Origin: Geosiphon pyriformis
Taxonomy: Eukaryota > Glomeromycota > Glomeromycetes > Archaeosporales > Geosiphonaceae
Reading direction: 5' to 3'
NCBI GenBank assembly: GCA_016748015.1
Contig: JAAOMT010000515.1
Location: 392,665-456,664, forward strand
DNA length: 64,000 nucleotides
The notes under the pieces were generated by a model, which made no database searches, was not told the DNA's origin, and was given only the letters and a program-made list of their open reading frames with translations. Position numbers and translations under genes: made by a program. This document shows positions 23,975 through 36,607 of the stretch, piece by piece; the stretch's first letter is position 1; the number at the start of each line of letters is the position of its first letter.

Positions 23975-24819
23975 CTATGTATACAATTTAACTTCTCTTT
24001 TCATCGACGAAGCTCGTTTAACAAAAATTCCAATACTGATTTCTTGTAAAATAAAATGTGCGACATCAGCTCTTGAAATTTCTTTCGATGAAATTTCATC
24101 CACGCTTAAAAAGTATCTTTTGGTCAATTTTCCATTACTCAAACTTCCTACATGTATTATTGTCCAATCTAGATAATCTGAGTTATCTCTAATTAATTTC
24201 TCTTGAAGTTCTTTATCCTTATGAACTTTACTAGCTAACAATCTTGTGATAAAACCATCAACTCTTCGAATACCGTGACATCGAACGATAATTAATCGTT
24301 TCACTCCCAGCTTCAACATACTATCATTAATCAAACCCTGAGATCGAGAATTTAGATCAGTGTTTCGGGTCCATAATTTTCGTGGCGACAAACAATTTAT
24401 TACTACATCTTTATCTTCAATAACTTTATCCAAATCGGTGGGGGATAGGACAGAGCCGACGAATATAACCAGGTTTGGGTTTCGGAGTTCTTGACGGGTG
24501 AATGGAAGTTTATAATCATTTCGTACTAATGCAGTGACATGATATGAAGATTCAAGGGCTTGTCGAACGACATGGCTCCCTAGGCGACCACTTGCTCCTA
24601 GAACTAAAAAAAATGGTGCGAAAAAAATGTTTTGAGTGGAAGATTTATAAAAATCAAAAGTTTTTAAAAAACAGTAGAAAGAAATATCAAACTCTCACCA
24701 AGAATATGCTGACCACGCATTATATTAGGCAAATATTCTTCAACCCTTGAAAATCTTAATGGATTAAATGGCTCCAAGCATAGAGCTTGCGGTGAAAAAC
24801 ATCTAAACATATCAATCAT
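23975..24819 (-). CDS. NAD(P)-binding Rossmann-fold protein (atypical SDR / NmrA-like), copy 2
   Basis: Two exons on the minus strand, 24699-24819 and 23975-24603, give 249 residues. The GxxGxxG loop is VLGASGRLG across the splice junction, as in the copy at 5259-6113, followed by HVVRQALESSYHVTALVRND. Long stretches match copy 1 (for example SPTDLDKVIEDKD, WTIIHVGSLSN, VAHFILQEI), and the intron is at the same codon. The first about 25 residues differ completely (MIDMFRCFSPQALCLEP here, a Thr/Ser repeat in copy 1). Intact frame. The pair is an inverted duplication about 18 kb apart. Function probably shared, substrate unknown. Confidence 0.85.
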
Positions 24820-27414
24820 ATCAGATTTGACTGGTTGTTTTGAAGCTTGGATTAAAATAGTTATATAAAATGGATTTAGAAATTTTTTGCTAAAATCAAA
24901 GTAATAAAATTATGTTTTTTATTTTTAAATCATTAAAATGCAAGTTTTTTATTTAAATAAGAAAAAGTTGTAAAATTTTAGTGAAATTGAATAAAATTGA
25001 AGTATATATATATATCGAAAAGTCAGATTTTGAACTGGGAACCTGTTTATCAATTTTCGGGAAATTATTTTGTATAGCATAAATGATCAAGATTATAACA
25101 TTGTTTAAATATTATTATAAAGTTAAAGGTGATTATGAAATTGATTTTCTTTTACTATTTCTTGATACATGACATTTAGAAACTTTTAATTGCAGAGGGT
25201 TTTCGATCATTGTAATAGCGGCTAAAATGATTTTTTTTTAATTTATTATCCCTTTTTACCAGATTGGTTGAATATATTGATAACCATATTTGTGACAAGT
25301 AGATTATGTCAGGTATTTCATGAATTATTAATGTACATGTATATCGGAAAATTAATTTAATTTTGAAAATTAAAAATTTTTACCATACTCATTTGCGCCC
25401 CGTTAGACCCTGTTATCAAAATATGGATATTAAAAATCGTGTATATCAGTTAAAAAAATATTCCTTGCTAATTTTTCTACTTTGGAGCGACAATTATTCC
25501 TTTTTTTGATCAATATCGTTTTCTATTATTTAAGCAAGAATTTAAACCAATAAGAGCCGGAATATTGTGATTTTCTGATGATATTAAGAAAGATTTATGC
25601 ACATTCTATGAACTCATCAACATTTTAATTTTAAAGTTGCAATAAATATTTCATTTTAAATTTTTATTCATGAGAGATTTTTCCTCTCTTTTAGCCATAA
25701 TTAAATTTTTCATTTGCAAGTATTCTCGATAAGGTAGCTCATAATTCTAAGATCTTAGCAAGATTTATCAGAAAAATCGTCAATTTTCAATGCCTATTTC
25801 AAACAGGTATTTGATATATAAGCTGAAAAGTAGATAATCAAAATTAAGAAAGCAATTGTTCTATAAAATTATTCCTCAAAAAGATTAAGTAAAAAAATCT
25901 TCCCTGCAAAAATATATCATATTTAATTAATCCATAAAAAGTTATGATTGCATCTGTTACCAAAATTTGGAGAAATCTACATAGTTTTTTCTATATTGGA
26001 TGGTAATCTGAATGCGATAAAATGTTTGTAAAATCAAAAAGATTGAGTTTTTAATGAGAGGAAATCTAGCATTTTCAATCTTAGGTTTCAATTTTTTTAA
26101 TAATCTTCCGTTCTGCATATTCATTTCACAGATGTGAAAACCCTATCCACAAATTACTCAATAGGTTCAATCGAATTACTTCAAATATTAATAAAAATTT
26201 GATTTATATTAAATGCATTTCTCTATTTTTTTTTTGCGATTCAAAACACAAGATCTTGCAGAAAGAGACATAAGAGGTCATTTCTTAAACGCATTATTAG
26301 ATAAGAATTACTCGGGTCAAAAACTCCTAAAAATTTTACTTAGTTTGGTAATTTGGCTTGCATTTCTTTGTTGTCAAAGAGTTTTTGAGTGAAACGTCTG
26401 AAAATTGAGCACATAATTTGTGACCGTTAATGTTTTCTGTAACCAAAAATTGTGATAATAAAAAAATTTTGTATAACCTGGTCAATTATAGCTTCAAGTT
26501 AGACGATTTAACTGCAAGAATTCAACAGTGAGGAGTACAAAAGCATATGCGATAGAAAAAAATGCCAAGTGATATAATATTTTTGTTTTGAGATTATTTA
26601 GCCTCTTTTTTTGCTTATTTAAAATTTTGAACTTCAGAACTTTTAGTATGCAAGATTAGTTGTTAAATTTTAATGGCTAATCAAGGAGAATTTTTGACAA
26701 GTAGCAAATTACTAAATCCATGAAGATTTACAAAAGTAATATTAACGAAAAACAGCTAAAATTTAATAATCAATTTCCAGCATCCAAGGTTTTTTCAAAT
26801 TGGATGTGTTAATAAGTTGAAAAACTTTTTTTCTTCCAAATTTAAACCTCCACATATCAAATTTTTAAGAAATTCTAAGAGCTAGTTGCCATTACTTTTT
26901 CCAAGACCTGTAAACCGAATTTTAATACGACAAATTGCAAATCATAATATTTTTCAAACAAAAAACCCAAATGCTATCGAAAAAGATATTTAAAAAAACA
27001 CCTTGTATACAAAAAAACGGTAAGCTAGCATTAAACATACTTTTATTCGAAGGATAGTCGAAAAGTTAGTCCATATAGAAGAGGTGTTGGGAGTATATAC
27101 TGTTTGTGACGTTTACTAACTTTTGATTTTTTTGTGCTTGATTGTACCTACCAGCGAATATCAAAATTTCAAATTTCATACCGCTTTTTGTCATTGAAAT
27201 TCTCTTTAGAAAAACAAAGAGTCAAAATCTTGTATTACCCTCTATTTAAACTTACAAAAATTTGTGTCTCCAAAATATTTCTCTGAAGGACTAAATTTTT
27301 AAATTCGCGAAATTAGGAAGCTCTTTAATAAATAAATATTTGTAGAACAATATCTCTCATCAGGAGTCTTTAAAAAACTTAAATTACTGCTTTTGAAGAA
27401 GCAAATTCTTTTGG
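24820..27414. other. Gene-free AT-rich interval
   Basis: No gene recognised over about 2.6 kb. Only short low-complexity ORFs. Confidence 0.55.
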
Positions 27415-27572
27415 GTAGGGTAAAATAGAATTGTCATTCCGCGAATTGCCTTGATTCTTATCATAGGGATTCTGTAATTTATCAAAGAAGGAAATAAAGA
27501 AGTTTAGAAGATTTACTAAATGTCTATTGATAGCTCTGTTATAGTTGTGAAATCAAAAAAGTCCAATGGAAA
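27415..27572 (-). pseudogene. Relic of the Crinkler-like family seen at 29-30.6 kb
   Basis: The minus strand reads NYNRAINRHLVNLLNFFIS then FFDKLQNPYDKNQGN. This aligns with FSGAIKEHLANILGFFISPS and DKTWEFHDDDQGNFWDE in the larger relic at 29130-30650. Only this short stretch is recognisable; it lies on the same strand about 1.7 kb away. Probably an older, more decayed copy. Confidence 0.45.
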
Positions 27573-29129
27573 GTGTGCAATGACAAATAAAAATGTCTCA
27601 AGTTTTTCACTCATGTAACTTTTGCAATTTTTTTAATTGGTTTTGAGAATAGAGTTATTTATTTATCATCACAGTTTTGCCATTTACAATATAATATATT
27701 TTTGTCTGATTTTACAAAGTTTTCTGCATAATTTATTGAATATGTAAAACTGCCCTATATACTCTGCATATTTTTTTCTTCAGTTTTTGACTCTTTAACT
27801 TTTTTATCAGCTTTTATTGACTTTGTTCAAAAATGCCTTTTTAGTATAAAATATTTCTAAATTCAGATATTGCTTTTGTATTAAGATTTTTAACTTAAGA
27901 TCAAAACATTTATAAACAAAGATTTGTTTTTTTTCTATATTTGAATTTTTATTAAATTGGTTAATAATTTCAGACATATTTTTTGTTAGATATTTGTTTA
28001 AATTGAAAACTGTTTGCAAATCATCTATTTTTTTTTCAATTTAAGAACAGTAGAATTCTAATTGTATATTTAATTACTAACTTTAAAAATAAAAAAATAC
28101 TGATTTTTACGTAAAATTGAATTTCTTGATGTTTTATTGTTAAATTTAATTATCAATTTTATTTAAATTATTTTTTATATAATAAGCCCAATCAAGTTTT
28201 ACAAGCCTAGAATTGATAATTTAGATACTTAAAAACGCAAATTACAGTATTATACTATTATAATAATTGATTTCTACGACCAAACTTCTTAATATAAATT
28301 TTACACAAAGTAAAATTAATTATTATAAACTGTAAATATGAGCCATATGTCGCAGAATGAGAGTTTTATTTATATAAAGAATCAATGAAATAAAGGAATA
28401 GCATTAATATTAATTAAATTCAAGATTTTCGCTAATAGTAAAAAAGTTGTATATAAATAACTTATTCATAAAATATAATGTACGTAAAAAATTTTAATAA
28501 TATAATTAATTGAAAAAATAATTAACTTATAGATAATTATAAAAGAATAGATAAATTAGTTTATTAACTAAATTTTATTAGTACAAATCTAATATTCAAA
28601 ATGGTTTTTTGATTTGACTCAAGCAGAGTTTTTAAAATATGTTTTAAACACAACTTATATAGTTTACAAAGTTTTTTTTATATGATCAATGAACAATTAT
28701 AGCTATAATCTCTTTTAAAAAAATTGCTTTTCAAATTTTGCAAAACTAAAAATTCGTAAATTTTATTATTTATTCAGTTTTTAATTCTTATTTATATTGA
28801 AAGGTTTCAAACAGCAACCTAGAATAAGTATTACTTAACATATTTAAAACTTACTATGTTTAAATTATTTTTATCCTTTTATTAAAAATGATTCAAATAT
28901 GAAATTATTACAATTGTCACAAAAATTATTTCAATAAATCAATGAAATAACATCTGGAAAATCCAACAAAAATATTACTAACAAAAATTTGATGGATATT
29001 TTATCTTATACAACTATTTTTATATATAATTCACAATATTTAATATAACAAAAAAATTAATTTGTTACTAAAACTTTCAAAGATTGCTATTATGTTTGAT
29101 GCTATTTATCAAAGGCTTTAATTTATATC

Positions 29130-30650
29130 TCATCCCAGAAGTTACCTTGGTCATCATCATGGAACTCCCATGTTTTATCAGAGGGAGAAATAAAAAAACC
29201 CAGAATATTTGCCAAATGTTCTTTGATAGCCCCACTAAAGTTGAGAAACTCCAAAAAAGTTCACCCCGAAGTTGCTCAAAATTTTGCGTTTGCGACTTTT
29301 ACGAATTGGCGAAACCTCCCTGAGTTGACATTGAAATACATGTTGCCAATATAGAGAGATCCGCTTTTGTTGAGGGTGTTTAAGATCTGAAACATATTGT
29401 GGTCCTGGTTCGGAGGTACCAGATGCCGGGTGGCGTGAATCTGCTACGGATGCTACCCAATGTTTTCACTTGGATGATGATAAATGAAAATGCGTTGTTC
29501 AGCTGAATTTCTGCACTGAATGATACTTTTTCAACTAGTCCTCATTACGAACATATGTGATATGAATGAAATGACTAAATGCTACTGTAGTATGCTGAAA
29601 GTTCTCTTAAAAACCATTACTTTAGGCTCTAATAGACTCAAAAATTCCACCAGCTCAATTTCAGATGTGTCCCACGTACAGACCTCGCTGCAAGAATTAA
29701 GTTAATTCGCGCTACAAGTTCTCCCCTAAGATCTGCAGCTACTAAACCCTTTTTCAGGATGTCATTAAAAGCTCTAAGGACATTCAATTTTCTGTCTTCT
29801 GAAATTGCGACGTATGTTGCTATATGTGACCCAAAAAACTCAGAAGCAATTGTTAATTGTGGTGAGATGTCTAGACAAGCGATTAATTACAAAAGATAAA
29901 TGCCGCATTGCTTTGCTTAAAGGAATTCGTTCCTCCAAGAAGCTTTGTCTTCAAAAATGATGTGAGTCCTATGAGAGACAATTGAAGGTGAGAGATATTT
30001 ACTCTGCAGATGGTGGTATATCAATATTATGTCTAGTTTTGCCAATTCAAGAGTTTGGAAGATATCACTCATTATAAGCTTATTTAAAGGGTAAAGGAAG
30101 TTAGGTAGCTCTCTTTTTTTTTTTTTTAAAGATGGGTTCAATGACGAAGGTGGTACGAAGTTAGAAATTTTGCTGAATTGTTCTATAAAAAGTCCAAAGA
30201 AACCATTCCAGCTAATTTGTCTCATCCCCTTCTGAATACCCGAAATAAGGTGTTATTTTCTTTCGTTGGTAGAAGATCTATGATATATCGGGTTTCGTCA
30301 ACACATAAGACAATTTTGACTTTGACGTTATCAGTTGAGAACGGAAAACTTTTATTTGAGAGCCTTACCTTTTGTTTCAAGAGTTTTCCAGTCTTTAGCA
30401 GCACTCGATTCCTAGAGAACATCAGACCATTTTTTGCTTATTTGCTTTTCCCAAGGCTTCTCAGGTGACATTTTAAGAGAGATTTGTTAGAATTTTGAGA
30501 TAACATGCCAAAGGTGAAACATAAATTGCCATTCTTTTCTAAGGTACGTGTTTGCTGTTGATGTACTCATTAAACGATCAATCATGCTTTACATGGTAGA
30601 TTGAAGGTTTTTGCCAAGTGAGCTATGCGGGTCGCAACTGTCGGTCTTCT
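29130..30650 (-). pseudogene. Decayed Crinkler-like / FDEAR-type fungal NTPase gene
   Basis: Reading from high to low coordinates, several frames must be joined. Pieces are: SPEKPWEKQISKKWSDVL and SSAAKDWKTLETKGKAL; KIVLCVDETRYIIDLL; FRVFRRG with MRQISWNGFFGLFIEQFSKI; SNFVPPSSLNPSLK; LPNFLYPLNKLIMSD; LDISPQLTIASEFFGSHIAT; SEDRKLNVL; LRGELVARINLILAARSV; and near the end HLANILGFFISPS with FHDDDQGNFWDE. This order resembles a large family of fungal proteins with a DEAR/DETR motif after a hydrophobic strand, often annotated Crinkler-like; the match is from memory. Frameshifts and stops show it is dead. No open frame exceeds about 100 codons. Confidence 0.6.
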
Positions 30651-31077
30651 TCTATCCTCCCAATATTAGTTGTTAGGTACAATCGACCATAAAAAAACGA
30701 AAGATATGTTTAATTGGAGTTAGTAAAGTTTAATAAGCTTTATTTTTAAATTGTTAGTCTTTTCACGATAAACTTATAAGGATACATTTTCAACCCAAAA
30801 ATCAAAGATAAATTATGTGGTAACAAGCAAAACTTTTATATGATAATACAAGTATCAGTGAACGGTCTTATTTATTTTAGACGATAATTTCATCAATCTT
30901 TAAGAATAAAGATATGTTTTCTAATATAATTTAATACAATTTAGTTTTAAAAAATGGGTTTAAAATAACTTTATTTAATTCAATTAAAAAAATACTACTT
31001 TTTTATATAAATTACTTGAAAAATACAAAATTCTCGAAAAATTAACATTTAATTAAATTTAATAGCAAATTACAGTA
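30651..31077. other. Intergenic, AT-rich
   Basis: No coding signal between the Crinkler-like relic and the lipase relic. Confidence 0.55.
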
Positions 31078-31530
31078 CGATGAATTTGAAAAGATTCAAA
31101 GTGCTACAGTTCGAAAAAGGAAGGAAAATATTCGACCGATTATAGAGATTGGTAATGAAGTTTAAATTGTTTTTACTGGACATGGTGTTGGTAGAGGTAA
31201 ATGCCATTGAATTTATGTTATTTTTCATATTTCCAAACATATTTACACAGCGATCTGTTAAGATTGCCCAGAGGTAAAGTTATTGATTTATTCCGGTATT
31301 TTATACGAATTCTCACTTAGTAAGCTTTGTAAATAATGATGAGAATCCAGTAAGTTTTTTGAACTCTGTTAAAAAATAAATGCTAAGCAATTCAATTTGA
31401 AATACAATTTTGAAATCTTATTCCAATTCTCTTATTGTGCTTTCATATTAGTATTGTAGCCGCCAGGGTTTCACGTATTTTCAGCGATACCAGAATATAT
31501 CTCTTAGTTTGGTCTGTATTTCGAAATTTA
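31078..31530 (+). pseudogene. Class 3 lipase relic (GHGVG elbow)
   Basis: The segment 31078-31196 encodes YDEFEKIQSATVRKRKENI then RPIIEIGNEV, a stop, and IVFTGHGVGR ending at a GTAAAT donor. This is the place where the class 3 lipase at 291-1772 has YFVGHAIGG followed by an intron. A later piece near 31460 (IVAARVSRIFSDTRI after a TTAG) may match the ARFLNTWRSNSDF region. The rest is lost. Here Gly, not Ser, occupies the nucleophile position. Confidence 0.55.
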
Positions 31531-31959
31531 TGGTGAAAAAGCTGATTATTTAATTTCTTAGCAACTTTAAGTACTATTAAATAGGTTTGCCTCAAGTATT
31601 TTTAGAGTAAATGAAGTGATTGTTATTTTTGCGAAATTTGAGAACTTCAGTTTTATATTCATAATAGAATATTTTATCTAAAATCTAAGATCAAATAGCC
31701 AAAATAAAGTTCAAAAACTTGAATTTATATTTAGCGATTGAGCCGTATTGAAGAAAATTAATTCTCTAGAAGCCTAAGATTTTTTGAAAAAAATACAACT
31801 GTGAAAAGGAATTTCAGAGTAATCTCTTAAAAACAAATGATAATCAAGACTCTTTATCAATTGAGCTAATCTCCTTACTTGACGATTAAAAAATGTTACA
31901 TGCCCTTTTCATCCTTCCTACTGATTTTATTAATAAAATTGATTCTGACTTTGATAGTA

Positions 31960-33500
31960 GTATAAACCAACGCCGAATATATACTTCCAGTTCTTAGACC
32001 AAAATTTTTCAAAACGTCCCATATTCATGACTGGCCATTTAATATTTCAGAGATATCCATTTATCTTGATGATGGGGAGGTCAAAAACATATCGACAGTT
32101 AATGGAAAATACCCCTGCCCTACAATAGCAGCATTTAAAAATGATTGGGTTCGAGTCAGGGTAAAGAATCTTCTTTCAACAGATGAAAAGATTACCATAC
32201 ATTGGCATGAAATTTTGTTGAAATCTACCCCATAGTTTGATGGTGTCCCTGACATTTTACAATGTGGGAATACCGAGGAATAAAGTTTTATTGTATGATT
32301 TTAAAGTTCTGAATCCTGGAAGGTATTGGTGATATGCTTAATTGTGAATGCTTTCTTTTTGCGAAGAACGATTCGATCAGAATATTTTCTCATAAAAATA
32401 TTATTGATTCAGGTATTCCATTTTTAGAGGCTCATCTTTCAAAGGTTTAATCGGACCAATTATAATTCATGATCCTAAAGATCCTCATTCAAGGGAATGC
32501 GATGAAAAATTTATTATTATACTTTCGGATTGGTTTCATGTAATATCAAATAGTCTAGAAAGTAAAAATTTAAGAATTTTTTCCTTATAATCCGCCCTCT
32601 AATTACATGATACGGAACTTGCTAGTCACATCTCTTAAACGCTAGTTATACCCGACAGCTGGGCTAATTAATGGTAAAAATGGAATTGATTGTGCACATT
32701 CCAAATGTGATTCGAATTCTAGTTTTGCGAAATTCAAGTTTGAACAAGGAAAAAGATATCGCTTACGCATAATTAATTCCAGGCAAAACTATATCTATTT
32801 TGTAGATGTATAATTATTACCCATTAAATTCCAAAATTTATATAAAGTCCACAGTTATTTTCAAGTTTTCAATAGATGATCATATATTGAATTTGATGAA
32901 ATTGAGGGCTTCCTTCTCATTTCAACTCATTTTCGAATTATTCCACTTTGCTCCTAGACAAAGAGTATCAGTAATTCTCAAAGCTATAAACCAATCAGAA
33001 TTGATTGGATGAAACCTAATATTGATTCGAGCTGCTATTTTAGAAATCCTGGAAAAACAAAATTAAATCCAAATTTCAACGCAATTATTCATTATGATGG
33101 CACTGAAAAAGATGTGAAGGCTACAACCAAATCTTGGACAGATGATCTTGAAGCATGCATTTGGATCTGGAGAAATTGAGTGCTTTACATTGAAGGCCAG
33201 AAATATAGGGAATCATACTGCAAACAATATGACACTAAACACAAAGACACCCATCATGCATTACACGGTCGTAGTTCCAAATAGTGAAAATGTTGTTCTG
33301 CGTCTTCGTGCAGATAATCCAGGCCCATGGGAATTTTGTTCACGTGCGTATTTTCCAAGTGAATTCCTGTTTAATTGAGCATTTCGATGACTAAATAAAA
33401 TTCAATTAATTATTTTATCATCTTAAAAGAAATTCATTGGCAGCTTGCACCTGGAATGTCAGTTCAGTTTCTTGAATTACCCAGCAGAATGAAGTAACTC
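31960..33500 (+). pseudogene. Broken multicopper oxidase gene (laccase/ferroxidase family)
   Basis: Pieces in family order but several frames: NGKYPCPTIAAFKNDWVRV and TIHWHE (first copper-binding strand), then TP-stop-FDGVPD, where the stop replaces the usual Trp; VLLYDFKVLNPGRYW then a stop; GLIGPIIIHDPKDPHSR and FIIILSDWFH; LINGKNGIDCAHSK, KFEQGKRYRLRIINS; FSIDDHILNL with APRQRVSVILKAINQ; DWMKPNIDSSCYFRNPG; then NMTLNTKTPIMHYTVVVPN, VLRLRADNPGPWEFCS and, across a likely intron, EIHWQLAPGMSVQFLELP. The segment between cupredoxin domains 2 and 3 is much shorter than usual, so an internal deletion is likely. The final HCHIxWH copper motif is also degraded. Dead copy of an enzyme that oxidises metals or phenols. 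Confidence 0.8.
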
Positions 33501-34907
33501 TATTTTTCGCAAAAAATTAGAGATCTATGCTTTGAATTCTAAGAAAGAAAAATAATTCAGTATTTTAGACCTGCCGGCTCATGTAATAAAATTTACTTGG
33601 TCTTCATCTCGTTGTTTCTCTAATTATATTGTTTTACATAAAGATTTAAAAGTATTCGAATTATTATTTGGACGTTTTTTCTCGCGCACACGAAATCGTT
33701 TGATTCAATGGAGTATGCTTTTTAAAATAAAAAACGTTCCCATTTAGAACCTTTAAAGATAAATTGTCTGATATTTTGTTATTTTTGAAATGGCATTATA
33801 TTTTATATGAGAAAGCCAATACATTTACTAAATTAAAAATTAAATTCTTTTTCCTATAAATCAAAAAATTACTGCTTATATTTCATAATTTTCTTTGAAA
33901 ATAGAGATTTCGTCTCAATTTGGCCAAAAGATAAGTTCATTCCTTTAAACGAAATCTTTTTTTTAATATTTGAAAAATATCAAGTTGTTTCTTTATAGTG
34001 TTAGATTTATTATTAAAGTAAAAATGGGTTAAAAATTTTTTTTTACAATTTCAATTATTATGCTATTTTGAATCAGAGATTGATAAAATAAATGATGGTA
34101 AGTGCGATTATCGAAATCACCCCCAACTATAATAAAAATTTTTCACCGATCTTTGGATTATGCAATTACGGCTTTGGCCAACTATAATAAAAGAATTTCT
34201 CATTAATGGAAAGATCACTTCTGACTGAATAACAGTGTTTAAAATTACAAAATTTGATTTTATTAATTAACAAAAAACTTTCATTCTCAACCAAATTTGT
34301 TAACATGTGGTGTGACACATTTTTGAGGAGTTGAAAAACCGGTTGTTGTTGTTGTTGTTGTTTAACAATTCTTTTTATAAGTTTTTCACATATTTTTCTG
34401 TTATGCAAATATTATCACTTATTTATACAATAATCTAATGTTTCCGAGTTTTGTTGAATGTTTTTATTTTTTGAATAGGGGGAAAGATTAAATAAATAAA
34501 TAATATGTATATGTGAATTTAGATGTATATTTTAATCACATCTATAAAAGAGTTCCTATAAAGATTTTTAATAAATGACGAATAGCATGCAGCGCACTAA
34601 TTCCCCAAATTATTTTTTAATGCTTCATTGTCACTTTCCAAACAAATGGAAATAATGAAAAGGAAAAATTTTTGCGGGTGACATTTATTTGAATTATTTA
34701 CTCCTTAATCCTTCTATTATTAGTTATCAACACTTTTTTGAAAAATGGTTTAGTCTACGTGATTACTAAAATAGAACAAAACGTCCTCAATAATGTCTTT
34801 ACTGCTCAGCCAATAGGTAAAAGCCTCGATCTTTTCTAAATTGAGAAGGTTGATTAACGCTCAAATCTTTCAATGTAACAATTGTTTACTACTACTACTA
34901 CTACTAT

Positions 34908-34939
<32 letters not shown>

Positions 34940-35535
34940 AAAACAATCAATTCAACTTATAAATTTTGAACGCATTCCAATTTCAAAAAGAAATTATTTC
35001 AGTATTCAAAAATATTCATTTTTTTTAACAAAATTTTGGGGATGGTATAATATTTAATATTTATCTTGACAGTTATTTTCTAAAATTATATATATAAATC
35101 ATCTTATACTTATTTTAATTAAGAGAATTTATTCGAATAAACAGGTATCAAAAATCAAATAATCTTTGGTTTTTAAATTTAAGTTAATAATAGACAATGA
35201 TCTCTTATTTTAAAAATTATTTTACAAAAATAAAAAATCCAGATCAAAAAATATTTGATATTTGTTTTTTTTTTTAATTTCTTGGTCCAATTTTTATTAT
35301 AATCTGATGAATTATACCAGCTTTGTAAAAGTAATCAAATTATTTATCAAAATTCAGATTTTTTACTAATTTATTTACATTGTTCATTTTATTTTTTATT
35401 TATTTGTTATTATTATTATTATTATTATAAATGGATAACTATTCAAAGATTCATATTTAAGGGCAAAAAATCTTTTTTAATAAAAAGGGATTATGTAAAA
35501 ACCTGAAAGCCCTGATTGTGGAAGGGTTGTTATGA
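33501..35535. other. Gene-free interval with a CTA microsatellite
   Basis: AT-rich, no genes seen. An 80-codon ORF at 34166-34408 (-) runs through a GTT repeat (poly-Gln) and looks accidental. A CTA repeat lies at 34887-34939. Confidence 0.5.
34887..34939. repeat. (CTA)n microsatellite
   Basis: About 17 ACT/CTA units with one interruption (ATT). Confidence 0.95.
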
Positions 35536-35608
35536 AGTTTGCCGAATATGGAGACATGCGGAAATATTTATCACCGGATTTTCTTTTTCCTCGTTGAGTG
35601 GTTGGGTA

Positions 35609-35725
35609 AGTGAGTGAGTGAGTGAGTGAGTGAGTGAGTGAGTGAGTGAGTGAGTGAGTGAGTGGGTGAATGAGTGAGTGGGTGGTGAATGGTTGGGTGG
35701 GTGAGTAAGTGAGTGAGTGGGTGGG
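35609..35725. repeat. (GAGT)n tetranucleotide repeat
   Basis: About 14 perfect GAGT/TGAG units followed by diverged GGGT-type units. Confidence 0.95.
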
Positions 35726-35982
35726 GAAATTATTTATAGCCTTAGGAATTTAATACACTCGAGCAATTTAATGAGGCAATTGCATCAAAAGGGATATTTG
35801 GAGTGATTCTGTAATTTTTTTCTCTAAATATAGCATATAGTAAAAAAGTGTTAAAAAATTCCATATAATTATATTCAAATTTTTAATAAGCTTTTTAAAG
35901 TAACAAAAATAAATCTTTTTTATACTAATTTTTAACCAAAGAATTCATCAATAAAAGGGACTTTCCACAATTAAATTAACTA

Positions 35983-36005
35983 ACCTGTCCTGTCCTGTCC
36001 TGTCC
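35983..36005. repeat. (CCTGT)n short tandem repeat
   Basis: Four CCTGT units in a row. Confidence 0.85.
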
Positions 36006-36607
36006 AAAATATCAACCGTTTGCACACAGTTAAAAACTTATTTACGCTGAACCTGGATGAATGATTTTGTTGTTCTCATTATTGTTTTTGTTGTTGTTGT
36101 GTTGTTGGTCTCGTTCTATTCTCTGATTTTTTATTAGCTAAACATTTTACCGAAAGCTTTGTCGTTTTTCCCTTTTTTTCTCTGATTCTTGTACTGTATT
36201 TCAATTATTCAAGTAATATAGGAGGGTGTATGGATTAAAGGAGGTGATTCCGGATTCAAGACCATCAAAAATTCTCATAAGAGGTTGGGTATTTGCACGT
36301 GATTATTATCGAATTTTAGGTGACCAGGAACATGGCCCAACGGATAAAATAAAAACTTGACGATAAATATTTCCACATGTCTCCATGTTTGGCAAACTCT
36401 GAAGAGATGAACTTGGCTCTTTGAATATTTATTTATCTATAAAAATAAAGGAAATTGAATAAAATAATCAATATAGAAAAATGGGAATAACATAAATTAG
36501 ATTCGTATTCAGATTAACTCGGCTCGTAATATTCTCTAAAAAGCACAAATAACGGAGTTTGGAACGAACTTCGTGAAACAAGCTAATGCTAGTTGCCCGA
36601 TTTCTTA

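Larger units (their letters stand above)
35536..36398. repeat. 863-bp interval bounded by a 37-bp imperfect inverted repeat (possible MITE-like element)
   Basis: Left arm 35536-35572 (AGTTTGCCGAATATGGAGAC then ATGCGGAAATATTTATC) matches the reverse complement of 36362-36398 at 34 of 37 positions. All three differences are transitions. The interval holds the GAGT repeat, a CCTGT repeat and Thr/Val-poor AT DNA but no ORF. No clear target-site duplication is visible right outside the arms. It may be a non-autonomous DNA transposon with internal termini, or a duplicated conserved segment in inverted orientation. Confidence 0.5.
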
